This document shows, in pieces, positions 49,788 through 59,009 of a DNA stretch of 64,000 bases. The first letter of the stretch is position 1. Each line of letters opens with the position of its first letter. Below the pieces are notes generated by a model, which saw nothing but the letters and a program-made list of their open reading frames with translations, did no database searches and was not told where the DNA came from. The position numbers were made by a program, and so were the translations under genes. The stretch spans positions 1 through 64,000 of the forward strand of contig OZ251571.1 in assembly GCA_965243565.1 (NCBI GenBank), given 5' to 3'. This stretch comes from CBDEVH01 sp965243565 (GTDB taxonomy: Bacteria; Pseudomonadota; Gammaproteobacteria; Tethybacterales; Persebacteraceae).

Positions 49788-50424
49788 ATTACCACTGATT
49801 ATCATTCTTGCTATTGGTATTTTTACGCCTGTTTTTTCGACTTTGTTGTTTTTTTTCTGGTCACCAGATAAATATAATAATATTGGCACAGTATTAGAGC
49901 CTGTGTCGCTACAAACAACATGGCAGCAAGTAGATGGCAAACGTTTTGATTTATCACAATGGCAGGGACAGTGGGTTATTTTGTTTTCGGGAAACGGAGC
50001 GTGTGATGAGGCCTGTCAAAAATATTTATGCAAAACCCGACAGCTACGTCGAATGATGCATGGTAATTATTTGCGTATTAAACGGGCATGGCTTATTAAT
50101 GATCAAACAGTGCCACCAACTTCTCTGTTACAAACGACAGATTGCGGTGAGGTTAATTCTGATGATCTTCACGAGCATATTCAAACTGTCGATACACTGG
50201 AGGGGATTGATATATTTTATGGTAGCGATGAGATTTTGCCTATTAATGATGGCACGGTGGCAACTGATTTTTTGTATATTATTGATCCGCAAGGTTTATT
50301 GGCAATGCGTTTTTCAGCGGATAAAAATTTATATCAAATTAAAAAGGATTTTTCTCGCTTACTAAAGTTGTCAAAAGGGCATAAAAAATTCTCCAATACC
50401 GCTGAGCCTACTAATTTTAACTGA
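49777..50424 (+). CDS. Membrane protein of the surf1-linked oxidase assembly type
   Basis: Unnamed protein of the kind found between surf1 and ctaA in Pseudomonas-like cox clusters. A GTG at 49777, overlapping the surf1 stop, gives 215 residues; a helix (LPLIIILAIGIFTPVFSTLLFFFW) is followed by a periplasmic domain with a thioredoxin-like look: FDLSQWQGQWVILFSGNGACDEACQKYLCKTRQ, whose C-x3-C-x3-C resembles the SCO copper site without its full motif. The later DFLYIIDPQGLLAMRF fits the same fold. A role in oxidase assembly is inferred. ctaA, ctaB and sco are absent. Confidence 0.7.
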   Translation: MKNKLPLIIILAIGIFTPVFSTLLFFFWSPDKYNNIGTVLEPVSLQTTWQQVDGKRFDLSQWQGQWVILFSGNGACDEACQKYLCKTRQLRRMMHGNYLRIKRAWLINDQTVPPTSLLQTTDCGEVNSDDLHEHIQTVDTLEGIDIFYGSDEILPINDGTVATDFLYIIDPQGLLAMRFSADKNLYQIKKDFSRLLKLSKGHKKFSNTAEPTNFN

Positions 50425-50445
50425 TTATTAATAGAAAAGTATTTT

Positions 50446-50901
50446 TTACTTTTTACCAGTTGAGCCTAAACCACCTAAACCGCGTTTTGTTTGCCTTGAG
50501 AATGTCTCAACAACAGATAAGCTCGCTTGGACAACAGGAACTATTAATAATTGACATATCCTATCGCCCGGCTCAATTACAAAACTGTTTTGGCTACGGT
50601 TATATAACGCAACTTTTATTTGGTCTTGGTAATCGGAGTCGATAATGCCTATTGTGTTGGCAAGGATAATACCGTGTTTCACGCTTAAGCCAGAACGAGG
50701 AGCGAGTATTGCCATATAATTTTTGTCAAGTATCGATATAGCAAAGCCGCTGTTTATTAATGTGGTTTGTTGTGGTAGTAACGTGAGTGTAGAAGAAATA
50801 CAAGCTCGTATGTCAATTCCTGCTGCACCGTCAGTTGCATAACAAGGGAGTGGAAAATCACTACCCAATCGATTGTCAAAAATTTTGGTTTCTATCTTCA
50901 T
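50446..50901 (-). CDS. dut: Deoxyuridine 5'-triphosphate nucleotidohydrolase
   Basis: Hydrolyses dUTP to dUMP, keeping uracil out of DNA and supplying thymidylate synthesis. Trimeric dUTPase motifs in order: ATDGAAGIDIRA, APRSGLSVKHGI, NTIGIIDSDYQDQI, PGDRICQLLIVPV, and the C-terminal arm RGLGGLGSTGK. 151 residues, complete. It overlaps the ppsA stop-to-start region by four bases and follows ppsA in transcription. Confidence 0.95.
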   Translation of the reverse strand: MKIETKIFDNRLGSDFPLPCYATDGAAGIDIRACISSTLTLLPQQTTLINSGFAISILDKNYMAILAPRSGLSVKHGIILANTIGIIDSDYQDQIKVALYNRSQNSFVIEPGDRICQLLIVPVVQASLSVVETFSRQTKRGLGGLGSTGKK

Positions 50902-53273
50902 AGTGATTGCGCTAGGCTCATACGAGTTTCAAGTATGGCATCTGAGTTTAAAGATATGGCGGATATTTTTTCGTCCATTAACCATTTTGCAAATTCAGGA
51001 TAATCAGATGGGGCTTGACCACAAATCCCAATGTATTTGCCCTCTTTTAAACAGGCCGCTATGGCTTGAGATATCATTATTTTGACGGCTTCGTTGCGTT
51101 CGTCAAAGATAGAGGCAACGAGCTCGGAATCACGGTCTAGTGCCAATGTGAATTGTGTTAAGTCGTTTGAGCCTATTGAGAATCCATCAAAGTATTGGAG
51201 AAACTTGTCGGCTAATAATACGTTGGACGGAACCTCACACATCATGATAATTGTCCAGCCGTCTTTTTTGCTAATGCCGTTTTTTTCTAAGGTTTCTATG
51301 ACAGATTTTGCCTCGGCGGGAGTACGAACAAAAGGTACCATTAACCAAACATTGTCTAAGCCTATTTTATTGCGTACTCGTTTCATTGCCTCACATTCAA
51401 GAGCAAAACAATCATAAAAATTAGGCGCATTGTAGCGTGAGGCACCACGAAAACCCAACATTGGGTTTTCTTCGGTAGGCTCAAATAAATTACCCCCTAT
51501 TAAACCTGCGTATTCGTTGGATTTAAAATCAGAAAAACGAAAGATGACCGAGCGCGGCGAGAATGCAGCAGCAATCATCGATATGCCTTCTTCTAGTTTA
51601 TCAATGTAAAAATCTTTGGCACTGGCGTAACCTAAGGCACGCTGGTTGACCGCTTTTTTTGTGTCTTCAGGTAAGGTGTCGTAGTCTAAGGCACAACGAG
51701 GGTGAAAGCCGATGCTGCGCGCTATGATAAACTCTAAACGCGCTAAACCGACGCCATCGACTGGTAGTCTGGAACACGAAAAAGCAGTATCGGGATTGGC
51801 GATGTTTACTTGTAGTTTTAATGGCAGGCTAGTGGTTTCGTAAAAAACTTGCTTTTGTGAATAGTCTATTATGCCGTCGTAAATATAACCAGTGTCTCCT
51901 TCGGCACAACTAACACTAATGTCGCTACCTTCTTTGATGTTATCTACTGTATTGCCACAACCAACTACTGCCGGCACGCCTAGTTCACGCGCTATGATAG
52001 CAGCATGGCATGTTCTACCACCACGCCGCGTAACTATGGCACGGGCACGTTTCATTACTGGCTCCCAATCTGGGTCTGTCATGTCGGTGACTAAAACATC
52101 ACCATCTTGGACGGTGTCCATGTCGGCAATGTCATAAACCAAACGCGCTCTGCCTACACCAATTTTTTGACCAATAGCACGCCCTTCGGCTAGTACTGTG
52201 TTTTTTTTGTGAACGATGTAGCGAGTACTAGTACCTTGCTCATTTTGGTTGGAATTAACGGTTTCGGGACGGGCTTGTACAATATAAAGGTGTCCGTCAA
52301 TGCCGTCTTTTGCCCATTCGATGTCCATGTGTCTGCCATAGTGTTTTTCAATCGTCATCGCTATTTTGGATAGGGCAATTAATTCGTCATCGCTTAAGCA
52401 AAATTTGTTTATTTCGGCGGCGGCGTTTTCGACTATTTGGACAGAGTTGCCAGCAGAGGTGGTTGTATTAAAAATCATCCGCGTCATTTTGTCACCTAGG
52501 CGACGACGTATAACAGATCTTTCACGATTTTGCGTAATGGCAGGTTTATATACATAAAATTCATCAGGATTGACTAAGCCTTGTACCACGCTTTCGCCGA
52601 GACCATAGGCAGCAGTGATAAATACAACGTCGTCAAAGCCAGATTCGGTGTCGAGTGTAAACATAACCCCACTGGTGGCTAGATCGCTCCGAATCATTTT
52701 TTGAACAGTAACAGATAAGGCGACTTCGTCATTTCCATAGCCACGATGACGGCGATAGGATACCGCACGGTCAGTAAATAATGAGGCATAGACTAAATGC
52801 ACGGCTTCAATAATGGAGTCCGAACCACAAATATTTAAATAGGTTTCTTGCTGACCCGCAAATGAAGAATCTGGTAGATCTTCGGCAGTGGCAGAGGAAC
52901 GAACAGCAACAACGACATCTTCGCCAGCGTCATCACACATTTTTTTATAGGCTTCACGTATGTCAGATTCGATGGTTTTAGGTAAAGGCGCGTTTTTAAT
53001 GTATGCACGGATTTTAGAGCCAACTTCAGCGAGCTGTTTGGTATCACCTTCTTTAAGGGTTGCTAGCAAGGCTTGAATCGTTTCAACCAAATCGTTTTCT
53101 TTTAAAAATTGACGATAGGCTTCTGCGGTAGTAGCAAACCCTCCGGGTACTTTAACGCCGGCTTTGGATAAGTTGCTTATCATCTCTCCAAGTGAAGCGT
53201 TTTTACCGCCGACCAATGGAACGTCTGATAAGGAAAGTTTTTCGAGATTTATTATATTCGTTGTTTTTGACAT
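50898..53273 (-). CDS. ppsA: Phosphoenolpyruvate synthase
   Basis: Makes PEP from pyruvate and ATP for gluconeogenesis, consistent with growth on C2/C3 compounds. The nucleotide-binding domain (GGKNASLGEMI, AVRSSATAEDLPDSSFAGQQETYLN), the phosphohistidine domain (GGRTCHAAIIARELGVPAVVG) and the PEP-binding TIM barrel (NPMLGFRGASRY, FSIGSNDLTQFTLALDRDS, CGQAPSDYPEFAKWL) are all present. 791 residues. dut follows with a four-base overlap. Confidence 0.95.
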   Translation of the reverse strand: MSKTTNIINLEKLSLSDVPLVGGKNASLGEMISNLSKAGVKVPGGFATTAEAYRQFLKENDLVETIQALLATLKEGDTKQLAEVGSKIRAYIKNAPLPKTIESDIREAYKKMCDDAGEDVVVAVRSSATAEDLPDSSFAGQQETYLNICGSDSIIEAVHLVYASLFTDRAVSYRRHRGYGNDEVALSVTVQKMIRSDLATSGVMFTLDTESGFDDVVFITAAYGLGESVVQGLVNPDEFYVYKPAITQNRERSVIRRRLGDKMTRMIFNTTTSAGNSVQIVENAAAEINKFCLSDDELIALSKIAMTIEKHYGRHMDIEWAKDGIDGHLYIVQARPETVNSNQNEQGTSTRYIVHKKNTVLAEGRAIGQKIGVGRARLVYDIADMDTVQDGDVLVTDMTDPDWEPVMKRARAIVTRRGGRTCHAAIIARELGVPAVVGCGNTVDNIKEGSDISVSCAEGDTGYIYDGIIDYSQKQVFYETTSLPLKLQVNIANPDTAFSCSRLPVDGVGLARLEFIIARSIGFHPRCALDYDTLPEDTKKAVNQRALGYASAKDFYIDKLEEGISMIAAAFSPRSVIFRFSDFKSNEYAGLIGGNLFEPTEENPMLGFRGASRYNAPNFYDCFALECEAMKRVRNKIGLDNVWLMVPFVRTPAEAKSVIETLEKNGISKKDGWTIIMMCEVPSNVLLADKFLQYFDGFSIGSNDLTQFTLALDRDSELVASIFDERNEAVKIMISQAIAACLKEGKYIGICGQAPSDYPEFAKWLMDEKISAISLNSDAILETRMSLAQSL

Positions 53274-53306
53274 TTTTTACCTTCAAGTGAATGGGTGATT
53301 CTACTA

Positions 53307-54038
53307 TTATTTTGGGGTTTTATTGGTTGAAAAATTGAGCCTCGTTTCAGTTATCCATGTTTTTGCTTTTTCGTTGATTTGATCAATCGATAAGGCAGTA
53401 GTGGGGATGGTGTTGCCTACTTGTACAGTGATGAGTCCAGGATGTTTTAAAAAACTGTTACGATGCCAGCATTGGCCACTATCTAACGCAAGAGGTATGA
53501 TAGGTACTCGCGCTTTTTTAGCAAGTGAAGCACCACCTGAAAAATATTTTTTTTCTTCGGTAGGGGCTAGGCGCGTGCCTTCTGGGAATATTACAACATT
53601 AAAACCGCTTTGTAATCTGTTTTTTCCTATTGCGTATAGCTGTTTTATGGCTTGGTGAGGTTTGCCTCGGTTAATAGGTATAGGACTCATTTGCCATAAG
53701 CCCCAACCAAAGAATGGTATGAATAATAAGGATTTTTTTAATACAAAGGAAGTAGGTGGAAGAATGAATAAAAGAGCGATGGCTTCCCACGCGGATTCAT
53801 GGCGTGATAAATACACACAGGGTTGTTTGCTTATATTAGATTCATTTACCACTTGATAATTTATTTTACAAAAAACCTTTAGCCCAAAAATAACCAGTTT
53901 TGCCCAATTAACGATGACCCGATAACGAAAGAGTGCAGGGAATGGCGAAATTAATAGCGCAATAAATGAAAAAATAACAGTGTGCATCACCAACCAAAGC
54001 GAGAAAAGCACAGAGCCGATAATAACACGAGAGTTCAC
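53307..54038 (-). CDS. plsC: 1-acylglycerol-3-phosphate O-acyltransferase
   Basis: Second acylation in phospholipid synthesis, making phosphatidic acid at the inner membrane. An N-terminal helix (about 8-32), then motif I SRHESAWEA (the H-x4-E variant seen in many PlsC proteins), motif II around PINRGKP, motif III FPEGTRLAPTE and IIPLALDSGQCW. 243 residues with a GTG start that abuts the gpsA stop. plsC-gpsA together cover two steps of phospholipid precursor synthesis. Confidence 0.9.
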   Translation of the reverse strand: MNSRVIIGSVLFSLWLVMHTVIFSFIALLISPFPALFRYRVIVNWAKLVIFGLKVFCKINYQVVNESNISKQPCVYLSRHESAWEAIALLFILPPTSFVLKKSLLFIPFFGWGLWQMSPIPINRGKPHQAIKQLYAIGKNRLQSGFNVVIFPEGTRLAPTEEKKYFSGGASLAKKARVPIIPLALDSGQCWHRNSFLKHPGLITVQVGNTIPTTALSIDQINEKAKTWITETRLNFSTNKTPK

Positions 54039-55010
54039 TTATTTTACAGGCATCAATCGTGAGAGTATTTTTTCTAAAGCGTCTTTTGGTGATATTTCGC
54101 CATTTAAAATACAATTAACCATCGCGATTATAGGTAGGTTTAAGTTGTAGTCCTCTCCACATTGCCATACGGTTTGGGCAGACTTTACACCCTCACAAGT
54201 TTGTTGTTGTAGTTTTTTTATTTGCTCTGTCGAAACTATTATATGAGCATTTTTGCCTATTGCTTTGCCCAAGCAATAATTTCTGGATAGTTCAGATGTA
54301 CATGTCAGTACTAAGTCACCTACTCCAACCAATCCTAATAAGTTTTCATGACGCCCCCCCAAAGCATTACATATATAGGACATTTCTTGCATACCGCGGG
54401 CGATAAGAGCAGCACGGGCATTATTGCCCAATTGCATTGCATCACTGATGCCGGTTGCTATAGCAATAATATTTTTTACGGCGCCTCCTACACAAGTGGC
54501 AACTATATCATCGTTAATATAAATTCGTAAATGACGACGGTGCAGTGTGGTTTGTAATATTTTCGCGTCTTCTGGCATATTCGCACTGACTTCCAACGCA
54601 GTGGGTAGAAATTGCTCAACCTCATGTGCAAACGAAGGGCCAGAAATGGCCGCAAAACGCCCTCGCTTACCTAAAATTTGTGCCGCTGTATGGGATAGCG
54701 GACGGTTTGTCTGTATATCAAAGCCTTTGGTTAGCCATGCTACTAGTTTTTGTGGATGACCTTGCAAACGCCCCATGACTTCTGAAAAACCTTGACTACT
54801 GATGGCTAGGATAACTAGCATACTTTGCTCTATTGCTTCATCAAAAGAAAGGTAGGACTGACAGCCCAGCTGGTTTGCCACCTGTTGGGCTTTAATGTTA
54901 TCTTGATCCCAAAATATAATATTTGCTGTGTCACAAAGTGCTTTACCAAAAGCACGGCCCCATACCCCCGCCCCTAAAATGACAATATTTTGTAGTTGTG
55001 TTTTTGCCAT
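54039..55010 (-). CDS. gpsA: Glycerol-3-phosphate dehydrogenase [NAD(P)+]
   Basis: Reduces dihydroxyacetone phosphate to sn-glycerol-3-phosphate for phospholipids. N-terminal Rossmann motif VILGAGVWGRAFGKAL, then the catalytic lysine region CVGGAVKNIIAIATGISDAM and NARAALIARGMQEM. LLGLVGVGDLVLTCTSELSRN is a family hallmark. 323 residues from ATG 55010, which has AGGA 11 bases upstream; a GTG nine bases earlier is possible. Confidence 0.95.
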   Translation of the reverse strand: MAKTQLQNIVILGAGVWGRAFGKALCDTANIIFWDQDNIKAQQVANQLGCQSYLSFDEAIEQSMLVILAISSQGFSEVMGRLQGHPQKLVAWLTKGFDIQTNRPLSHTAAQILGKRGRFAAISGPSFAHEVEQFLPTALEVSANMPEDAKILQTTLHRRHLRIYINDDIVATCVGGAVKNIIAIATGISDAMQLGNNARAALIARGMQEMSYICNALGGRHENLLGLVGVGDLVLTCTSELSRNYCLGKAIGKNAHIIVSTEQIKKLQQQTCEGVKSAQTVWQCGEDYNLNLPIIAMVNCILNGEISPKDALEKILSRLMPVK

Positions 55011-55041
55011 TATTTGCACATTCCTGTGCCTAAAAAGCCGC

Positions 55042-55902
55042 CTAAGCTGCTTTAGGAACCTCTATCGACATGATATCAACCATATTGCGCAAAGACATAT
55101 CTACCCAGTCATCAGCCTGACTCATGGTGCTTTGTTGCGTTTCGGCTTGATACAGTACGGTTAGAATACGACCGACACTCTGTTTTGCCTCGTCTGTCAA
55201 CGCAGCCGTATTTTTGGGAAGAAAACGCCGACAAATGGTTTCTCTTTCGATTTCGTTCATTTTTTGATCTTGCAGACGAAACTGCGCAGGAGCAATACCA
55301 ATTTGTGCTCGTTTATTTTTTACAATAAAATGATTCAAAATCTGTTTGGCAATTATCTCTGTCACTTCTTCTGAAAACATAGATTCATAAGGTAAAAATT
55401 CAGGACGTAATCTATCAATGAGCATTTTTTTATCAGCTGCGGTTAAAACCGAGTGAGATAACGCAATAACTCTCTCTATATTTGAAAAAAGATCGTCATC
55501 GCCATCGTCATCCTCTAAAATGTCTTCATTAACAACTATTTGCTTGGACTTTTTTACTTCTCCTGATGTCGTAATGTTGGAAACAACGGATTTGGTTACT
55601 TTTACCTCTACTGGTGGTTTTTTAAACATAAGTGAAATCTTAAAAAATACCATCGCTATTACAAAACCAACAATAGCAAGATAAAGCCCATTTGGCGACA
55701 GACCTGTTCCGCTACTAATTAATGGTTTTAATAACGGGATTTTTTTTATAAACAAAATAATGCTGTCCATAAACGGTAAAGCTATTAAGAAACCATCAGT
55801 ACTCTCAGTGCCTCTAGGTCCATTGTAAGCAAAAGCCAGATAAAGCAACAGTAGGCTACTGCCCAATATAAGCACAAACAGTAGCCTAAAGAATTTTTCC
55901 AT
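55042..55902 (-). CDS. Unknown membrane protein (286 residues)
   Basis: Not recognised. Two helices lie near the N terminus (about 7-25 and 73-90), separated by a periplasm-length loop rich in Gly/Ser (GTGLSPNG before the second). After these a basic stretch (KKPPVEVKVTKS) and a very acidic one (EDDDGDDDLF) lead to a soluble, helical C-terminal domain of about 150 residues (RVIALSHSVLTAADKKMLIDRLRPEFL...). No catalytic motif or cysteine pattern is seen. The ATG is six bases after a TATAAT box, again implying a leaderless mRNA. Flanked by selD upstream and gpsA downstream on the same strand. Confidence 0.7.
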   Translation of the reverse strand: MEKFFRLLFVLILGSSLLLLYLAFAYNGPRGTESTDGFLIALPFMDSIILFIKKIPLLKPLISSGTGLSPNGLYLAIVGFVIAMVFFKISLMFKKPPVEVKVTKSVVSNITTSGEVKKSKQIVVNEDILEDDDGDDDLFSNIERVIALSHSVLTAADKKMLIDRLRPEFLPYESMFSEEVTEIIAKQILNHFIVKNKRAQIGIAPAQFRLQDQKMNEIERETICRRFLPKNTAALTDEAKQSVGRILTVLYQAETQQSTMSQADDWVDMSLRNMVDIMSIEVPKAA

Positions 55903-55908
55903 AACTCA

Positions 55909-55937
55909 ATTATATATTGATATAAAGTTGAAAGCAA
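55909..55937 (-). promoter_or_regulatory. Promoter of the 286-residue membrane protein (leaderless)
   Basis: On the minus strand TTGCTT and a perfect TATAAT are 17 bases apart; the -10 ends six bases before the ATG at 55902, leaving no space for a ribosome binding site. Confidence 0.5.
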
Positions 55938-55966
55938 AATTTTTTTATTTCTTGACTCTTTCTTAT

Positions 55967-55979
55967 TGTTTCTGAAACA
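55967..55979. promoter_or_regulatory. Small inverted repeat after selD
   Basis: TGTTTC-T-GAAACA is a perfect 13-base palindrome in the 133-base spacer between selD and the unknown membrane protein, about 30 bases upstream of that gene's -35. It could be an operator or a weak hairpin; no T-run follows, so it is not a terminator. Confidence 0.3.
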
Positions 55980-56035
55980 GTGATCTCTTTGTTTTAGCCA
56001 CCACTAAACAAGCCAAATGAACAGAAAAAAATTGG

Positions 56036-57085
56036 TTACTGTATTTTAATCAGCGAATCTTCTGTTAGATACCCTATCTGAATTGCCTGCTGATTATTCT
56101 CAAGATAAATTGATTGCACTTTGGATAAAGCTTGAGAAGAACATGATATTAATAAACCGCCGCTTGTTTGAGGATCACTTAATAGTATTTTTTGCCATGC
56201 CTCCAGTGGCTTTGATGGTTTAATTTTATGCTGATAGCTCTCCCAATTGCGTTGCTGCGCGCCGGTTGTAATACCTTGTTTGGCAAAATTTTGTGCTGTC
56301 GCTAAGATTGGCATTTGATGTTGAAAAACAGTCGCCCCACATTGCGAGGCTTCACACATTTCTAATAAATGCCCCATTAACCCAAAGCCGGTTACATCGG
56401 TTAATGCTGATACACCTTCGATATTTGACAATGCCTCTCCTAGATTGTTTGGCTGACATAATTGTGTTATCCAATTTTCATAATCTTTTGAGCCAAGAAG
56501 CCCTTGTTTATTGGCAGCACTTAAAACACCTACACCCAATGGTTTTGTTAGTAATAAACAGTCGCCTTTTTTGGCGTTGGCGTTTTTCAATAATTTAGAA
56601 GGGTCTATTTTGCCTATAACGACCAAACCGTATAGTGGTTCTTTTGCATCAATTGAATGGCCACCAACAACCATTATTCCAACACGATGGCAGGCTTTAC
56701 GTCCTCCTTCAAAAATTTGAGCAATGCAGTCTTCAGATATATCGTTTTTGGGCATTGCTGCTAGTGCTAAGGCAAATAAGGGTTTGGCACCCATTGCATA
56801 AACATCTGATATTGCATTGGTTGCTGCTATCTGCCCAAAGGCTATGGGGTCATCAACAATAGGAGCAAAAAAATCTACTGTGGCAACAATGGCTTCGTCT
56901 TCACATAGCTGCCATACGGCAGCATCATCTGAGTTTTTTAGACCAACTAATAAGTTGGGCTCAATAAAATTTTGTTTTTTAGATTCATGTAATAGACGGC
57001 TTAGTAAGTCAGGTGCTAGCTTACAACCACAACCACCTCCGGTTGCTAATGATGTTAATGTGTGTTTTTCGCTTGTTTTTGTCAT
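56036..57085 (-). CDS. selD: Selenophosphate synthetase, cysteine form
   Basis: Makes selenophosphate from selenide and ATP. The active-site segment GGGCGCKLAP has Cys19 and Lys22, corresponding to Cys17 and Lys20 of E. coli SelD; the codon is TGT, so this is not a selenocysteine form. DDAAVWQL, TVDFFAPIVDDP and GHSIDAKEPLYGLVV bind ATP and metals. 349 residues from 57085; an upstream in-frame ATG falls within nth. MnmH at 30.4 kb uses the product; selA and selB are not in the window. Confidence 0.93.
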   Translation of the reverse strand: MTKTSEKHTLTSLATGGGCGCKLAPDLLSRLLHESKKQNFIEPNLLVGLKNSDDAAVWQLCEDEAIVATVDFFAPIVDDPIAFGQIAATNAISDVYAMGAKPLFALALAAMPKNDISEDCIAQIFEGGRKACHRVGIMVVGGHSIDAKEPLYGLVVIGKIDPSKLLKNANAKKGDCLLLTKPLGVGVLSAANKQGLLGSKDYENWITQLCQPNNLGEALSNIEGVSALTDVTGFGLMGHLLEMCEASQCGATVFQHQMPILATAQNFAKQGITTGAQQRNWESYQHKIKPSKPLEAWQKILLSDPQTSGGLLISCSSQALSKVQSIYLENNQQAIQIGYLTEDSLIKIQ

Positions 57086-57089
57086 TGTT

Positions 57090-57725
57090 TTATTGATTGA
57101 TTTTATCGTCAAAACCACAGTATTGTTGTACTGGACAATTGCCACAGATTGGTTTTCGTGCTTTACAGGTATATCTGCCTAATAAAATTAACCATAAGTG
57201 AGCGTTTTTTTTAAATTGCTTAGGGACTATCTTGTTCAAGCCAGCTTCAACTTCATTAACGGTTTTGCCCAGACTCATGCCAGTTCGATTCGATACCCTA
57301 AAAATATGCGTATCAACGGCAATAGTAGGTTCGTTAAAGACCGCATTTAATACGACATTGGCTGTTTTTCTGCCAACACCAGGCAAAGCCTCTAATGCCT
57401 CTCGATTATTGGGCACTCTTCCTTCGTGCTTTTCTAATAACTGTTGAGACATTTTAATTACATTTCGTGCTTTTGTCCGAAAAAGACCTATGCGATTAAT
57501 CTCTGTCATTAAAGATTCTTCGCCTAATTGCAACATTGCAGTAGGTGTTTTTACTTTTTCAAATAATACCTTGGTCGCTAGGTTTACGCCTTTGTCTGTT
57601 GCCTGTGCTGACAAAACTACCGCAACAAGTAGTTGGTACGCATTGTTGTAGCTAAGTTCAATTTGAGGGTAGGGATTGACTTTTTTTAATTTTTCAAAAA
57701 AAAGCACACACGTTTCTTTTTCCAA
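57090..57725 (-). CDS. nth: Endonuclease III
   Basis: DNA glycosylase/AP lyase that removes oxidised pyrimidines. The helix-hairpin-helix LPGVGRKTANVVLNAVF holds the catalytic lysine, and the aspartate is in AVDTHIFRVSNR. The [4Fe-4S] loop is C-x6-C-x2-C-x5-C: CKARKPICGNCPVQQYC. 211 residues. The start is TTG with no clear binding site, 15 bases after the pseudopilin stop upstream. Confidence 0.93.
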   Translation of the reverse strand: MEKETCVLFFEKLKKVNPYPQIELSYNNAYQLLVAVVLSAQATDKGVNLATKVLFEKVKTPTAMLQLGEESLMTEINRIGLFRTKARNVIKMSQQLLEKHEGRVPNNREALEALPGVGRKTANVVLNAVFNEPTIAVDTHIFRVSNRTGMSLGKTVNEVEAGLNKIVPKQFKKNAHLWLILLGRYTCKARKPICGNCPVQQYCGFDDKINQ

Positions 57726-57740
57726 GAGATTAAGAGATTA

Positions 57741-59009
57741 TTAGCTTCTAAAGGTGCCTAATAAAGGAAACTGCTCTGCGGATAAAAGACCATAGTTTTT
57801 TAATTGTCTTAATAAATTTTGGCGTGTTTGCCAAATAATGATATCATCAAAAACCCGTCCATTAGCAGGATTATTAACTTGTGGTAGATTGAAAAAATAG
57901 TTATTTTGTAAGTTATTTCCGCTAAAACGTATTGGGTTACAGTATCTATTTGCCCCAGTTGTAACTTCTTCTACAAAAGGAAAGTTTGTTGCTTCGTACA
58001 CTTGATAAGGCTCAACAACGATGCTTGCTGCATTGGCTAAACCATCATTGGTTACTGGACTATTACAATTAACTTGTGGTAGTGTATTGCCAATATTAAC
58101 ATCATGACGAACAGCACCATAACCATTCAAGCCATGCGATACGATAACATAAGGCAAGCCTTCTAAAACATCTCCTCTTATAAATGTTTTTCTTGGAGCC
58201 ACTATTGGGTCTGTCTGAATAGCCGCCTTACCTGCATCGAGAATAAGGTCTTCGCTTACCTGCCTTAAGCAAAGATCTTCAAGACCATCACAAACAAGTA
58301 TTGGACGTCTATTATTGGTATAAATTATATCGCCGCCGCCGCTGGTTATTTGATTGGTATTAAAACCTTGCGAACCGCGTTTGCCATATTGAAACTCACC
58401 ATTTAAAACGACAGCAGGTAGCCGAATGTCAAATTCATCAGGAATAGCAGATTCATCAAACCCTGTTACCGCATTAGAAAAAACATCGTCAACCGCAAAA
58501 GTATATCGACTGCCCCATTGATCACGAGGTTGAATGCCCAGTGTTTTCCAAGGTAAAATGCCGCGCGTAGTGGCACAATTGCCAAATGCCAAAATATCGT
58601 TTTGAGGCGTTAAGAGTCCATAATTTATGGTTAAGAGGAGTCCTGATGTGTTACTTGTCAAACCAAGGGCATCATAGGCTGAGCGGTCTTCGTGCCCATC
58701 TCCATCTACATCAGGACAAGGCAAATAAGGACGTCCTGCCGGTAAACGAAAATCAAAATCTTCCACACCATCACTCACTATTACTTCTCGGGCGATTGTT
58801 TGGTTTCGAATCAAATAACCCAATATTGCATCGTGAAAAGATTGTATTTGTTGTTTTTCATTATCGTATGCATCAAAACGCAAATAAGTGCTCAATGGAA
58901 TCAAACTGCCGCCTAAAATAAATGCTATAACTGTTATAGCAATCATCGTCTCGACAAGCGTTAAGCCTTGTGATCTGGTTTTAACGTTCTTTCTTTTTAT
59001 TGACAACAT
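57741..59009 (-). CDS. Large pseudopilin-like protein, paralogue 3
   Basis: Function unknown. A class III (prepilin) signal is clear: the PilD site is QG-LTLVETMIAITVIAF, with the invariant Glu at +5 and a hydrophobic helix. The 422 residues are two to three times a normal pseudopilin. Conserved blocks shared with the two genes upstream are PYLPCPDVDGDGHEDR (a DxDxDG acidic loop that could bind calcium), RGILPWKTLGIQPRDQWGSRYTFAVDDVFSN and VIVSHGLNGYGAV. Several cysteines are conserved with the paralogues. ATG overlaps the stop of the neighbour. Presumably processed by PilD (12.4 kb) and assembled in a type IV pilus or type II secretion tip. Confidence 0.75.
   Translation of the reverse strand: MLSIKRKNVKTRSQGLTLVETMIAITVIAFILGGSLIPLSTYLRFDAYDNEKQQIQSFHDAILGYLIRNQTIAREVIVSDGVEDFDFRLPAGRPYLPCPDVDGDGHEDRSAYDALGLTSNTSGLLLTINYGLLTPQNDILAFGNCATTRGILPWKTLGIQPRDQWGSRYTFAVDDVFSNAVTGFDESAIPDEFDIRLPAVVLNGEFQYGKRGSQGFNTNQITSGGGDIIYTNNRRPILVCDGLEDLCLRQVSEDLILDAGKAAIQTDPIVAPRKTFIRGDVLEGLPYVIVSHGLNGYGAVRHDVNIGNTLPQVNCNSPVTNDGLANAASIVVEPYQVYEATNFPFVEEVTTGANRYCNPIRFSGNNLQNNYFFNLPQVNNPANGRVFDDIIIWQTRQNLLRQLKNYGLLSAEQFPLLGTFRS

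Noticed and set aside
57025..57040. Selenocysteine codon in selD
   Set aside because: The active-site codon is TGT, so the enzyme is the ordinary cysteine form.
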